Shown one piece after another: positions 24,840-33,645 of a stretch of 64,000 nt of DNA. The position numbers and the translations under genes were made by a program. The first letter of the stretch is position 1. The number at the start of each line of letters is the position of its first letter. The DNA is from UKL13-2 sp031414695 (GTDB taxonomy: Bacteria > Pseudomonadota > Gammaproteobacteria > Burkholderiales > Usitatibacteraceae), in the NCBI GenBank assembly GCA_031414695.1, contig JANNWG010000014.1, positions 62,001 to 126,000 of the forward strand, read 5' to 3'. Below the pieces are notes generated by a model. The model had not been told where the DNA came from and ran no database searches. It saw only the letters and a program-made list of their open reading frames with translations.

Positions 24840-25832
24840 CTAGCTTTCTAATTGCCCAATCCTGACCACCGTCAACCCGACTTTCACGTGCACTAGCGTC
24901 GGCATGATGAGTACGCAATTATCATAGGGCGCGCCCACCGGTTTGCCGTCATCCATCGCAAATACTTCGCCTTTTTTGGCGATGACGTCTAAACCTTTCG
25001 TGCCCTCGCGGAATTGATAATTGGTGCTGGTGGCGACCAAGGCATCGGTCACGCGCACGACTTTGGTGGGTGGCGTGTCAGCATCAATTTGTGCATCAGC
25101 AAGATCGCGATCAACACAGTTGGTGGCGCGCAAAAATCGCCACGTGGTTTGCCACGATACATCGACTGAAGCGCTCGACCAATGTTGACCGCACTCGACT
25201 AACACGGCATTTTTAGGCGAAGTGGCATCGCCAAAGCCCGCATAATCGCGCAAGCGTGTGCCATTAGCATGGCCTTGATCGCTGACGATGAATTCAGGCA
25301 GGCCGATGTCACGTGATAACGCGATGCCTTTATCGAGTGCGCCACTTAACATCAGTGGCTGGTGTGTATCGTGCATTGAGTGAATATCGAGCAGTAAATC
25401 AACCGTGTCAATGATAGGACGCATCGCGCGTGCTCTCGTTAACTCTTTGGAAACGCGCGTCCCGCCTAGGGTTTCAGCCGACCACACACGATTAAAGTCC
25501 TCATCGACAAAGCGATTGGTGTGCGGCTTGGTCGCATCCCATTGTCGATAAGCGTCGATATTAGCGAAAGATAACGAAAGCTTGCCGCAAATGGGGCGCA
25601 CATTCATTTCAAATAATCGCGCCACCGTAATCGCGCCGCACAGTTCATTACCATGCGTTATTGCGTTGACCATCACATGCGGGCCGGGCTTGCCGGAGTC
25701 AAACGTGGTGATGTAGTTAACACCCGTATTGCCCTGCTGGTAGGGCGTAATGTCGGGCGGGGTGACTTCGATTGGATAGGCTGTGGTCATCGTGGGATAA
25801 GTTAATTGAAGTTGGTTGAGATGTCGCATCAT
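24840..25832 (-). CDS. Succinylglutamate desuccinylase/aspartoacylase family hydrolase
   Basis: 330 residues (316 from the alternative ATG at 25790). A zinc carboxypeptidase-like fold that removes an acyl group from an N-acyl amino acid. Zinc ligands are in NAITHGNELCGAI and later DIHSMHD; DEDFNRVWS is the conserved arginine segment and VLVECGQHW holds the catalytic Glu. It lies last in a peptide-transporter operon next to an N-formylglutamate amidohydrolase homologue, suggesting breakdown of imported N-acyl amino acids or modified peptides. Confidence 0.88.
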   Translation of the reverse strand: MMRHLNQLQLTYPTMTTAYPIEVTPPDITPYQQGNTGVNYITTFDSGKPGPHVMVNAITHGNELCGAITVARLFEMNVRPICGKLSLSFANIDAYRQWDATKPHTNRFVDEDFNRVWSAETLGGTRVSKELTRARAMRPIIDTVDLLLDIHSMHDTHQPLMLSGALDKGIALSRDIGLPEFIVSDQGHANGTRLRDYAGFGDATSPKNAVLVECGQHWSSASVDVSWQTTWRFLRATNCVDRDLADAQIDADTPPTKVVRVTDALVATSTNYQFREGTKGLDVIAKKGEVFAMDDGKPVGAPYDNCVLIMPTLVHVKVGLTVVRIGQLES

Positions 25833-25850
25833 TGCGAAGTTGACGAACGA

Positions 25851-25889
25851 AAATCCCCTCTAACTCCCCTTTAAAAAAGGGGAGGACTG
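25851..25889. repeat. Family C fragment
   Basis: AAATCCCCTCTAACTCCCC followed by TTTAAAAAAGGGGAGGACTG: a single arm of the family C repeat with its own small palindrome, between two operon genes. Confidence 0.6.
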
Positions 25890-25930
25890 TGCATTTATAA
25901 ATCTGTGTGCGGCAGACATTAGACTAACAA

Positions 25931-26890
25931 TTAGTGCTTGTGACCATGCTTGTGGTCATGGTCATGTGCATTGCCGTGGCCGTGATCGTGCCCACAATCA
26001 TCCCCATGTTTGTGTTCCGGTAAATGGTCATGCGCGTAGGCGGCAATATCTTCCATCAAGCGGTTAATGTCTTGCTGCAACTTACCAAAATTTTCATTAG
26101 GTTCGCGTGTATCTTCATTCATGTAGAGCTTGCGATTGACCTCAACTTGTAGCGAATGTTTATTCTCAGCTGGGTCTGAATAAGCGCGTACCAGTTCTAC
26201 ACCTTTGTACGGGTCGTTAATTTTGACGTTGTAGCCCATGTCTTTGAGCGCAATGGCAACGAAGGAGGTGAATTCAGAAGAGCAAGTCGTGCCATCGCGG
26301 TCGCCCAAGACAAAATCAGCCCGCGCCACACCTGGGCCTTCGTCCGATATGACAGAAGAAGTTGCTGGCATCGAGTGGCAATTAATATGCCATACCGCGC
26401 CGTAGTGTTTATGTGCCGCGTTAATGGTGTCGCGCAGCGCCTTGTGATACGGCGAATAGTATTTCGCAATGCGTGCTTGAACTTCGGCTACGGTTAATTT
26501 GCGTTCATAAATGGCTTCACCCGTATCGAGCAGACGCCAGACTAAGCCGATGCCTTTATCGGTTTTTTTAGAGGTACTGATTGGCCCCGGCCACGCGGCA
26601 TCTAGGAGTGCAGGATCAATATCAAGTAGCGAGCGATTGGCATCAATATAGCTACGTGGAAAATGTGCGGCAATCAGTGTGGCACCTAAGTCAGGTGCGG
26701 CGGCATAGAGCGCCTCCACGTGGGTATCTTCGGCACGCCGCAGTGCTGCGTGCGCCACGGTGTAGCCAAAATCCTGCGGGTAGCGCGTGCCGCTGTGTGG
26801 CGAATCAAATACCACTGGCACATCGTGGTCGTGCGTGGTGCGTGACGGCGTTAAGGTGTAGGCGAGGCTGGGTTGTAAGATGGTGGTCAT
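25931..26890 (-). CDS. N-formylglutamate amidohydrolase family protein with His-rich tail
   Basis: 319 residues. The FGase fold is shown by VVFDSPHSGTRYPQDFG, DANRSLLDIDPALLD and the metal-site segment VWHINCHSMPA. It probably hydrolyses an N-acyl glutamate or related compound; a role in histidine breakdown cannot be claimed because no hut genes are near. The last 30 residues are almost all His, Asp and Gly (DHLPEHKHGDDCGHDHGHG and on), unlike the usual family end. This tail may bind Zn or Ni. Operon neighbours are the ABC ATPase and the desuccinylase-like gene. Confidence 0.88.
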   Translation of the reverse strand: MTTILQPSLAYTLTPSRTTHDHDVPVVFDSPHSGTRYPQDFGYTVAHAALRRAEDTHVEALYAAAPDLGATLIAAHFPRSYIDANRSLLDIDPALLDAAWPGPISTSKKTDKGIGLVWRLLDTGEAIYERKLTVAEVQARIAKYYSPYHKALRDTINAAHKHYGAVWHINCHSMPATSSVISDEGPGVARADFVLGDRDGTTCSSEFTSFVAIALKDMGYNVKINDPYKGVELVRAYSDPAENKHSLQVEVNRKLYMNEDTREPNENFGKLQQDINRLMEDIAAYAHDHLPEHKHGDDCGHDHGHGNAHDHDHKHGHKH

Positions 26891-26899
26891 AAAATAAGC

Positions 26900-27895
26900 T
26901 TAAGTGATTTCGTGAAGATGACATGCAGCATAACGCATTGGGGTAATTTGTTTCAAGACAGGCGCCTCAACTTTGCAACGCGGCGTCGCATGTACGCAGC
27001 GCGGATGAAAGTGGCAGCCGCTGGGTGGGTTTAGCGGTGACGGAATCTCGCCAGAGACAGCGACAAAGTCTTTCTTGCGCGCGGTTAAGGTGGGAATTTC
27101 GCTGAGTAATGCCTGCGTGTATGGGTGTTGTGGGGAGGCAAATAGTTCAACCGTTGGGCCTTCTTCCACCACGCGACCTAAATACATCACCACCACACGG
27201 TCAGAGACATGATGCACCACGCCTAAATCGTGGCTGATAAATAAATAGGTGAGGTTTAATTGCTCACGTAATTCAATAAACAAATTAAGCACCTGCGCTT
27301 GAATTGACACATCCAGCGCCGCCACCGCTTCATCGCAAACAATAAATGTGGGTTTCACCGCCAAGGCGCGCGCGATGCCAATACGGGCGCGTTGCCCACC
27401 GGAGAATTGATGCGGAAAACGTTTGGCGAGCGAGGCATCGAGCCCTACTTGCTGCATGAGGGCGGCGACCGCTTCGGTTTTATCACTCGCGCGAATCAGC
27501 CCATGAACGATCGGTGCTTCGCCAATGATGTCCTCGACCCGATAGCGCGGATTTAAGGAGGCGTACGGGTCTTGAAAAATCATTTGCCCGGCTAATTGGA
27601 TTGCTTTTTTCTCAGCCGCGCTCATCTGCGCAACAAGTTTGCCACGCCAACTTTTTTCACCAGACGTTGGCGTATGCAGCCCTACCACGATGCGCCCCAG
27701 TGTGGATTTACCGCAGCCCGATTCGCCCACCAAGCCGACGACTTCGCCTTCGTGAATGGTGAGTGTGACGTTATCCACCGCGTGGACGATTTCGGGCGCT
27801 GAACCCGCACCCACTTTTTGGGCGAGCGCACCAAAAATGTCACGCTTTTTTTCGAAGCGTTTTGAGACTTGGTTGAGATGGAGAAGTGGGGTCAT
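26900..27895 (-). CDS. Peptide ABC transporter ATP-binding protein (DppF/OppF family)
   Basis: 331 residues. Walker A GLVGESGCGKSTLGR, signature QFSGGQRARIGIARAL, Walker B TFIVCDEAVAALDVS, H-loop FISHDLGVV. The C-terminal oligopeptide-ABC extension has four cysteines (GCHFHPRCVHATPRC and ACHLHEI), typical of this group and sometimes Fe-S binding. It works as a heterodimer with the ATPase encoded upstream. Between the two ATPase genes lies a 182-bp gap filled by repeats. Confidence 0.94.
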   Translation of the reverse strand: MTPLLHLNQVSKRFEKKRDIFGALAQKVGAGSAPEIVHAVDNVTLTIHEGEVVGLVGESGCGKSTLGRIVVGLHTPTSGEKSWRGKLVAQMSAAEKKAIQLAGQMIFQDPYASLNPRYRVEDIIGEAPIVHGLIRASDKTEAVAALMQQVGLDASLAKRFPHQFSGGQRARIGIARALAVKPTFIVCDEAVAALDVSIQAQVLNLFIELREQLNLTYLFISHDLGVVHHVSDRVVVMYLGRVVEEGPTVELFASPQHPYTQALLSEIPTLTARKKDFVAVSGEIPSPLNPPSGCHFHPRCVHATPRCKVEAPVLKQITPMRYAACHLHEIT

Positions 27896-27925
27896 TTTTG
27901 GTTAGAGATGAATCTTTAAAAAAAC

Positions 27926-28085
27926 CTTTTAGCCACAGATGAACACGGATGAATGCGGATAAGGTCAAAAGCAAAAAACACATTTATGGGCGGGCATCTT
28001 CAAGCATTTTTATCTGAGAGACACCATCAATATTGCACTTTGGTTTTTCATCTGTGTGTATCTGTGTCCATCTGTGGCTAAAAAG
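27926..28085. repeat. Family D inverted repeat enclosing a family A copy
   Basis: The left arm CTTTTAGCCACAGATGAACAC and the right arm, which read inverted begins CTTTTTAGCCACAGATGGACAC, face each other across about 100 bp. The AGCCACAGATGAACAC core is a familiar dispersed repeat in many bacteria. The family A copy at 27976 sits inside. The TAG that ends the DppD-like gene (28078-28080) is part of the right arm. Confidence 0.85.
27976..28041. repeat. Family A 66-bp palindrome, copy 3 (degenerate right arm)
   Basis: Starts AAACACATTTATGGGCGGGCAT and ends ACTTT. The left half matches the family well; the right half (GAGAGACACCATCAATATTG) has diverged. The spacing still gives exactly 66 bp. Confidence 0.6.
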
Positions 28086-29031
28086 AAATCGGAAAATGAC
28101 AACGTACCCCAGCATCATTCATCGCGGGCATCGTCTCACACGCGGCTTGCCGATAATCGCAGCGTTCTCGAAACGCGCAGCCTTCGCCGATGCTCAAAAG
28201 CGATGGCGTCATGCCGCGAATTTGGTTGAGCGGTTGGCCGCGTGGGTTCGATGATGGCACTGAGCCGAGCAAGCCTTTGGTGTAGGGATGTTGTGCGCGT
28301 TCGAGCACATCGGCCACGCGCCCCGTCTCGACAATTTTGCCCGCATACATTACAGCGATATGGTCGGCTAAGCCCGCAATCACGGATAGATCATGTGTGA
28401 TCCACACCAGCGCCGCACCAGATTCACGGCAAAGCTTTTGCATTTCAAACAATATTTGCCCTTGTATGGTCACATCCAGCGCGGTGGTTGGCTCGTCGGC
28501 GATGATGACATCGGGCTTATTCAATAGCGCGATAGCAATCGCGACCCGCTGACGCATGCCACCGGAAAATTGGTGTGGATACGACATTAAGCGTTCATCT
28601 GGCGACGCAATCCCCACTTGCCCTAATGCAGTGCGGCAACGTTCGCGTGCATTCGCTTGGCTGATTTTTTCATGCGCGGTAATGGCCTCAATCATTTGCG
28701 TGTCGATTCGCAAAACTGGGTTAAGCGTCATCATCGGGTCTTGAAAAATCATCGCAATGCGATTACCGCGCAGCGTGCGCCATTGATCGTTGTTGTAGTC
28801 AGTCACATCATCGCCATTGAGCATAATCCGCCCACCAACAATTTTGCCCGGCTTATCAATCAAGCCCATGACTGAATAGCCCGTCATCGATTTCCCCGAA
28901 CCTGATTCCCCCACCAGCCCCAATACTTCGCCACGCGCCACCGAAAACGACACGCCATCGACTGCCTTCACCACACCGGCTTTGGTGAAGAAGTGGGTTT
29001 GAAGATTGTCGATTTGCAGGATGGGAGTCAT
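28078..29031 (-). CDS. Peptide ABC transporter ATP-binding protein (DppD/OppD family)
   Basis: 317 residues. Walker A LVGESGSGKSMTGY, signature QFSGGMRQRVAIAIALL, Walker B VIIADEPTTALDVT, H-loop WITHDLSVIAGLADH, and the cysteine-bearing C-terminal extension GCAFRERCDYRQAACE. The reading frame ends in a TAG supplied by a repeat, but the last residues RCHFPISF are close to the normal end. Its natural upstream partner, the permease gene, now lies 8.7 kb away beyond the defence island. Confidence 0.94.
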   Translation of the reverse strand: MTPILQIDNLQTHFFTKAGVVKAVDGVSFSVARGEVLGLVGESGSGKSMTGYSVMGLIDKPGKIVGGRIMLNGDDVTDYNNDQWRTLRGNRIAMIFQDPMMTLNPVLRIDTQMIEAITAHEKISQANARERCRTALGQVGIASPDERLMSYPHQFSGGMRQRVAIAIALLNKPDVIIADEPTTALDVTIQGQILFEMQKLCRESGAALVWITHDLSVIAGLADHIAVMYAGKIVETGRVADVLERAQHPYTKGLLGSVPSSNPRGQPLNQIRGMTPSLLSIGEGCAFRERCDYRQAACETMPAMNDAGVRCHFPISF

Positions 29032-29068
29032 GGGTAAGTTAGTTTGCTACGGGTTAAAGCAAAAAAGT

Positions 29069-29134
29069 AAACAGTATTACTGGCGGGCTTTTCAGAGCAT
29101 AAGTATCCTAAAATGCCCGCCAATCAAAGAGTTT
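29069..29134. repeat. Family A 66-bp palindrome, copy 4 (left flank of the defence island)
   Basis: AAACAGTATTACTGGCGGGC on the left and GCCCGCCAATCAAAGAGTTT on the right. It is 38 bases upstream of the DppD-like gene. Another copy flanks the island on the other side at 37681. Confidence 0.85.
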
Positions 29135-29405
29135 TTGTTTTTTAGGGCACTTAAACTTTCAAAAATGATAATAAGTTATATGCTAAGTTATTGTATTAAT
29201 TATGATTTTTAGGATTTTCAAGTTTATTATCATTAGCCTATGGTAATAACGTAATGAATTTAACGGTCAAACTTTCTCACTCATTTGCGGCGATTGATTG
29301 GCTGATGTTACTTACGATTGTCGCTTTCAATTTGAACTGTTCGGCATAACCAAACAGTTGCCGCTAGGCGCATATCCAGCTTAGTACATCTGACATTGCT
29401 TAATG

Positions 29406-29548
29406 ATGCCTAGAGTTTTCTAGGCATAGACCAAGGATATCGCACATTTAGCTTAGCGCATACGTCATCGTTTTGATCGATAAGGATGGCGTTCATATAA
29501 CGCATGCTGCAACAACACAAACCATTTTCGTCACGCTCCGAAAATGGT
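29406..29548. promoter_or_regulatory. Two perfect palindromes upstream of the defence operon
   Basis: ATGCCTAGA/TCTAGGCAT (29406-29427, loop GTTT) and ACCATTTTCG/CGAAAATGGT (29521-29548, 8-base loop) lie 109 to 251 bases before the helicase start. The 29135-29656 interval is AT-rich and carries no convincing gene. The palindromes are candidate operators or leader hairpins controlling the island. Confidence 0.45.
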
Positions 29549-29656
29549 CACTCGGTTGTGCCATACGACAACTTATATTACGTAGCGTTAAAATGCCATT
29601 AGCGAATGTCATAGCATTAGTAAAACAGTAGCGTTAACAAAAATTGGAGAGTGTTG

Positions 29657-32600
29657 GTGTCGAAAGGTGCTCAAAATAATAGCTTCGGCATTCGCGATAA
29701 CCATCGTCACGGCAAAGTTTCTGATTTCTTAGTCGAAAAAATCTCAGATGGCAGCCATTTGGCTATCGTCTCTGCCTATTTCACGATATATGCTTACGAG
29801 GCTCTCGCCGCTAAACTCGATTCGGTTGGCTCAGTACAATTCCTTTTTGGTGAACCTCGTTTTATCGCATCACTTGATCCAGAAAAAACTGATAAGAAAG
29901 CATTCAAAATCGAAGACGAAGGGCTAGAGCTGGCAAATCGCCTGAAACAACGCGATGTGGCGCATCGATGTGCAGAATGGCTTCGTAGCAAAGTCGAAAT
30001 ACGCTCAGTCACCCAATCGAACCTGCTACACGGCAAGCTGTATCACATTGACGATGGTCGGCGCGAACATGCCATCATGGGCGGCTCCAATTTCACGCGT
30101 AGCGGCTTAGGGCTCGCGACAAAATCAAATATCGAACTCAACATGATCGTCGATAGCGATCGGGATCGCACAGAACTCAAAGCATGGTTCGACGAACTTT
30201 GGGCAGATACCACGATTGTTGAAGACGTGAAATCTGAAGTTTTGCGCTATTTAGAGCAGCTTTACGTCAATCACTCGCCTGAGTTCATTTACTTTAAGAC
30301 CCTCTTTCATATATTTGAAAGTTATCTTGCCGGTCGCGACGACGATGCACGGCTATTCGATCAAACCGCCATCATTGATACTGAAATATGGAAGGCGCTT
30401 TTTGATTTTCAAAAAGATGGCGCCAAAGGCGCAATTCATAAGATCAACAATCACAACGGTTGCATCCTAGCCGACAGCGTAGGCTTGGGTAAGACTTACT
30501 CAGCGCTAGCGGTGATTAAGTATTACGAGCTACGCAATCATCGCGTACTAGTGCTGTGCCCGAAAAAATTGCGTGACAATTGGACGGTCTATCTTGCACA
30601 GAACAATAGTGATCTCAATCCATTTCTGAAAGATCGTTTTGCCTACACCGTGCTATCGCATACAGATTTATCACGCGAATCAGGTCGAGTCGATGGTCTA
30701 GATTTAGCGAATTTGAACTGGGGCAATTTTGATCTAATTGTTATCGATGAATCGCATAATTTTCGCAATCATACTAAAGGTCGGCTAGATGAAGATGGCA
30801 ACGTCATTCGCAAGAGCCGTTATGAGCGCTTGCTTGAAGACATCATGCAGTCTGGTGTAAAGACTAAAGTACTTCTACTCTCCGCAACACCGGTTAATAA
30901 TGATCTGAAAGACTTGCGTAATCAGATTTACATCATTAGCGAAGGTCGTGATGACGCATTTTTTCAATCGGTCAATATCGCCAGTATTAAAGATACGTTG
31001 AGTGTGGCGCAAAAAACATTTATGCAGTGGGCGCTTGAAAGCGGCGAAAAAGATGCAGCCGCATTAATGGAGCGCCTTCCTGCTGCTTTCTTCACGTTGC
31101 TAGACGAACTTACCATTGCACGCTCGCGCAAGCACATCCAAAAGTATTACAAGTCTTCACTCGCCGCGATTGGACATTTTCCAAAACGCAAGAAACCAGG
31201 TGCGATTTTTTCAGATATCGATACTAAGGGCAGATTTCCGTCATACGATCTACTACATGACCAGATAGATCAATATAAGCTCGTGCTTTACAATCCTTCC
31301 GCTTATTTGCGGGAAGGATACAAGACGCTATATCAAGAAAAGAGCGTTCATCATTTCTCACAAGCGCAGCGCGAAAACTTTCTTATCGGCATGATGAAAG
31401 TAAATTTTCTCAAGCGCCTAGAGAGCTCGGTCAATTCATTTGCAATCACGATGGATCGAACGGTAAACAAGATTGAAGCGCTAGAAAAACGTCTTAAAGA
31501 TTACAAGCTTCACGTTGCCAAAGCCACGCAATTTATTGAAGAAGACCTACTCAAAGCCGACGCTGAAGACGACGAAGATTTGGAAGAACTCTTCCAAGTA
31601 GGTAAGGCGCTTAAATTTGACATGGCACATTTGCGCGTGGACGACTGGCTCAACGACTTGGCAAAGGACAAGCAGCGTTTATCGCTGTTGCACGGCGTTG
31701 CCAAAGAGGTCAATGCTGAGCGTGATGCCAAGCTGATTGATCTCAAAGCTATCATCGAGAAGAAAGTTCGCCAGCCAAGCACAACCATCCACGGCGTGAC
31801 GAATCGTAAGGTGATTGTTTTCTGCGCTTTTGCGGATACAGCCACATATCTTTATGAGCACTTACAGGGTTGGGCGAGTGAAACATTAAAATCACATATT
31901 GCATTAGTTTCAGGTGGGGCAAGACCGAATCGCACCACCTTTGGCAAATCTGACTTCGCGCATATCCTCATTAATTTTGCACCACGCGCCAAGCAGCGCG
32001 CAAAAATGAAATCAATGCCACAAGATGATGAAATTGATATTCTTATCGCCACCGACTGCATTTCCGAAGGGCAAAACCTACAAGATTGCGATCTCATTGT
32101 GAATTACGACATTCACTGGAATCCTGTACGCATCATCCAACGCTTTGGCCGTATCGACCGTATCGGTAGTCCCAACAAAGAGATTCAGCTCATTAATTTT
32201 TGGCCGACGCCGGACCTTAACAAATATATCAAGCTAAAAAACCGTGTTGAAGCGCGCATGGCACTGGTCGATATTGCTGCGACGGCAGAAGACAACATTT
32301 TGCAAGCTAAAGATCTCGAGGAGCTGATTCAAGAAGACCTACGCTACCGCGACAAACAACTATTGCGGCTAAAAGATGAAGTGCTTGATCTGGAGGATTT
32401 CAATGAAACGCTGGGCTTGAACGAATTCACATTAGATGATTTCCGCATTGAGCTCGCCTCCTACATTGAGGTGAATCGTCAGCAGCTTGAAGAAGCGCCG
32501 TTTGGTTTGTATGCCATCGTACCGCCACACCCTGAATACCAAACGATCAAACCAGGTGTTATTTTTTGCTTAAAGCAACGGCAGGAGGCAAGCAGTAACG

Positions 32601-32956
32601 AGGCCGTTAATCCCCTGCAACCGTACTACCTTATATACATTCGAGATGATGGTGTCGTGCGATTCAACTTTACGAGTCCGAAGCAAATACTCGAAATATT
32701 GCGCGCTGTGAGTCAAGGAAAAGATACGCCCTATGCGGACTTATGCGAGTTATTTGATGCCGAAACCAAGGATGGCACCGATATGACGCGTCATAGCAAC
32801 TTACTAGAAAAAGCAGTTACCGCCATTGCCGAGCAGTTCGCACGCAAGAATGCCAGCAACATCTTTACCAGCCGAAGCGCTAAGCTCACGGATGCCGCCA
32901 TGCAAATCAAGGCTAGCGATGATTTTGAACTCATTACCTGGCTTATTATCAAGTAG
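29657..32956 (+). CDS. PLD-nuclease/SNF2 helicase fusion, defence-type
   Basis: 1099 residues. Of GTG 29651, TTG 29654 and GTG 29657 I chose the last, because GGAGA ends six bases before it. Residues about 20-190 form a phospholipase-D-like domain with HGKLY near 124 and GGSNFTRSGL near 145, a single HxK half-site as in helicase-fused PLD nucleases. An SNF2-type helicase follows: Walker A SVGLGKTYS near 272, DESH near 363, LLSATPVNND near 408, ATDCISEGQNLQDCD and QRFGRIDRIGS near 800-835. The acidic middle (KADAEDDEDLEEL) is a linker. It likely moves along DNA and cleaves or remodels it, paired with the downstream methyltransferase. Confidence 0.9.
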   Translation: MSKGAQNNSFGIRDNHRHGKVSDFLVEKISDGSHLAIVSAYFTIYAYEALAAKLDSVGSVQFLFGEPRFIASLDPEKTDKKAFKIEDEGLELANRLKQRDVAHRCAEWLRSKVEIRSVTQSNLLHGKLYHIDDGRREHAIMGGSNFTRSGLGLATKSNIELNMIVDSDRDRTELKAWFDELWADTTIVEDVKSEVLRYLEQLYVNHSPEFIYFKTLFHIFESYLAGRDDDARLFDQTAIIDTEIWKALFDFQKDGAKGAIHKINNHNGCILADSVGLGKTYSALAVIKYYELRNHRVLVLCPKKLRDNWTVYLAQNNSDLNPFLKDRFAYTVLSHTDLSRESGRVDGLDLANLNWGNFDLIVIDESHNFRNHTKGRLDEDGNVIRKSRYERLLEDIMQSGVKTKVLLLSATPVNNDLKDLRNQIYIISEGRDDAFFQSVNIASIKDTLSVAQKTFMQWALESGEKDAAALMERLPAAFFTLLDELTIARSRKHIQKYYKSSLAAIGHFPKRKKPGAIFSDIDTKGRFPSYDLLHDQIDQYKLVLYNPSAYLREGYKTLYQEKSVHHFSQAQRENFLIGMMKVNFLKRLESSVNSFAITMDRTVNKIEALEKRLKDYKLHVAKATQFIEEDLLKADAEDDEDLEELFQVGKALKFDMAHLRVDDWLNDLAKDKQRLSLLHGVAKEVNAERDAKLIDLKAIIEKKVRQPSTTIHGVTNRKVIVFCAFADTATYLYEHLQGWASETLKSHIALVSGGARPNRTTFGKSDFAHILINFAPRAKQRAKMKSMPQDDEIDILIATDCISEGQNLQDCDLIVNYDIHWNPVRIIQRFGRIDRIGSPNKEIQLINFWPTPDLNKYIKLKNRVEARMALVDIAATAEDNILQAKDLEELIQEDLRYRDKQLLRLKDEVLDLEDFNETLGLNEFTLDDFRIELASYIEVNRQQLEEAPFGLYAIVPPHPEYQTIKPGVIFCLKQRQEASSNEAVNPLQPYYLIYIRDDGVVRFNFTSPKQILEILRAVSQGKDTPYADLCELFDAETKDGTDMTRHSNLLEKAVTAIAEQFARKNASNIFTSRSAKLTDAAMQIKASDDFELITWLIIK

Positions 32957-33010
32957 TATTGCGCTCTCAAAACATTGAAATAATTGGGATCACGAAAGGC
33001 GTAAAAAATA

Positions 33011-33217
33011 ATGACCAACTTAATTGCAACCATAGATAAAGAAGCCAGTAGCTTACCCTTGGAGTCTCAGCGGCAAGTGCTCGACTTTATCGGCTACTTA
33101 CGCACGAAAAACGAGCGCAAGCTTGATCAAGCATGGTTAGAACGCGCTTGGGGTGCTGCGCCTGATTTTCCGGATCGACCAAAAGAGCCCGTCCTTACAA
33201 ACGTACAGGCGCTTTGA
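33011..33217 (+). CDS. VapB-like antitoxin (DUF2281-type)
   Basis: 68 residues. TIDKEASSLPLESQRQVLDFIGYLRTKNE resembles the DUF2281 group of antitoxins, where a helical segment follows a short N-terminal part. The C-terminal WGAAPDFPDRPKEPVL is likely the toxin-wrapping tail. It overlaps the PIN gene by four bases and sits inside the helicase-methyltransferase cluster on the same strand. DNA binding is not evident, so it may lack autoregulation. Confidence 0.72.
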   Translation: MTNLIATIDKEASSLPLESQRQVLDFIGYLRTKNERKLDQAWLERAWGAAPDFPDRPKEPVLTNVQAL

Positions 33218-33618
33218 TGCCTTACTTGCTAGATACCAACGTTTGCATTGAAATCTTGCGTGGGCGCAATCCTGTATTGAAGACACGTTTGGCGAGTTAT
33301 AACTTAGCCGATCTCGTGCTTTGTAGTGTCGTATGGGCGGAGCTACAGTGTGGCGCGTGGTTGGCGCAAAACCCTACGAAAGAGCTGGCCAAGCTGCAAG
33401 ATGCGTTTGGCGATTGGCCGCGCCTGACTTTTGATGACGCCGCCGCTGAAGCCTATGGCGAAATTCGTGCACAACTACAGCGCCAAGGTCGCCTCATTGG
33501 CGGTAACGATTTGATGATCGCCGCCATCGCCTATGCCAACGGGCTGACGGTTGTCACCCACAATACGAATGAATTCAGCCGTGTGCCCAACTTGACCATC
33601 GAGGATTGGCAAGCATGA
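33214..33618 (+). CDS. VapC-family PIN-domain toxin
   Basis: 134 residues. The PIN ribonuclease acidic residues are visible: D in MPYLLDTNVCIEIL, E in VVWAELQCGA, D in GGNDLMIAAIA, and the final THNTNEFSRVP segment. VapC toxins cut tRNA or rRNA. It is coupled to the antitoxin by an ATGA-type overlap and ends 27 bases before the methyltransferase gene. Its place between two DNA-acting genes suggests an addiction or abortive-infection role for the whole island. Confidence 0.9.
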   Translation: MMPYLLDTNVCIEILRGRNPVLKTRLASYNLADLVLCSVVWAELQCGAWLAQNPTKELAKLQDAFGDWPRLTFDDAAAEAYGEIRAQLQRQGRLIGGNDLMIAAIAYANGLTVVTHNTNEFSRVPNLTIEDWQA

Positions 33619-33645
33619 GCATGATAAATAGAAAACAATAACAAT

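Noticed and set aside
26900..29031. Two ABC ATPase genes as a complete importer without permeases
   Set aside because: The permeases and binding protein of the matching family lie on the same strand beyond the defence island, so a split operon explains them better.
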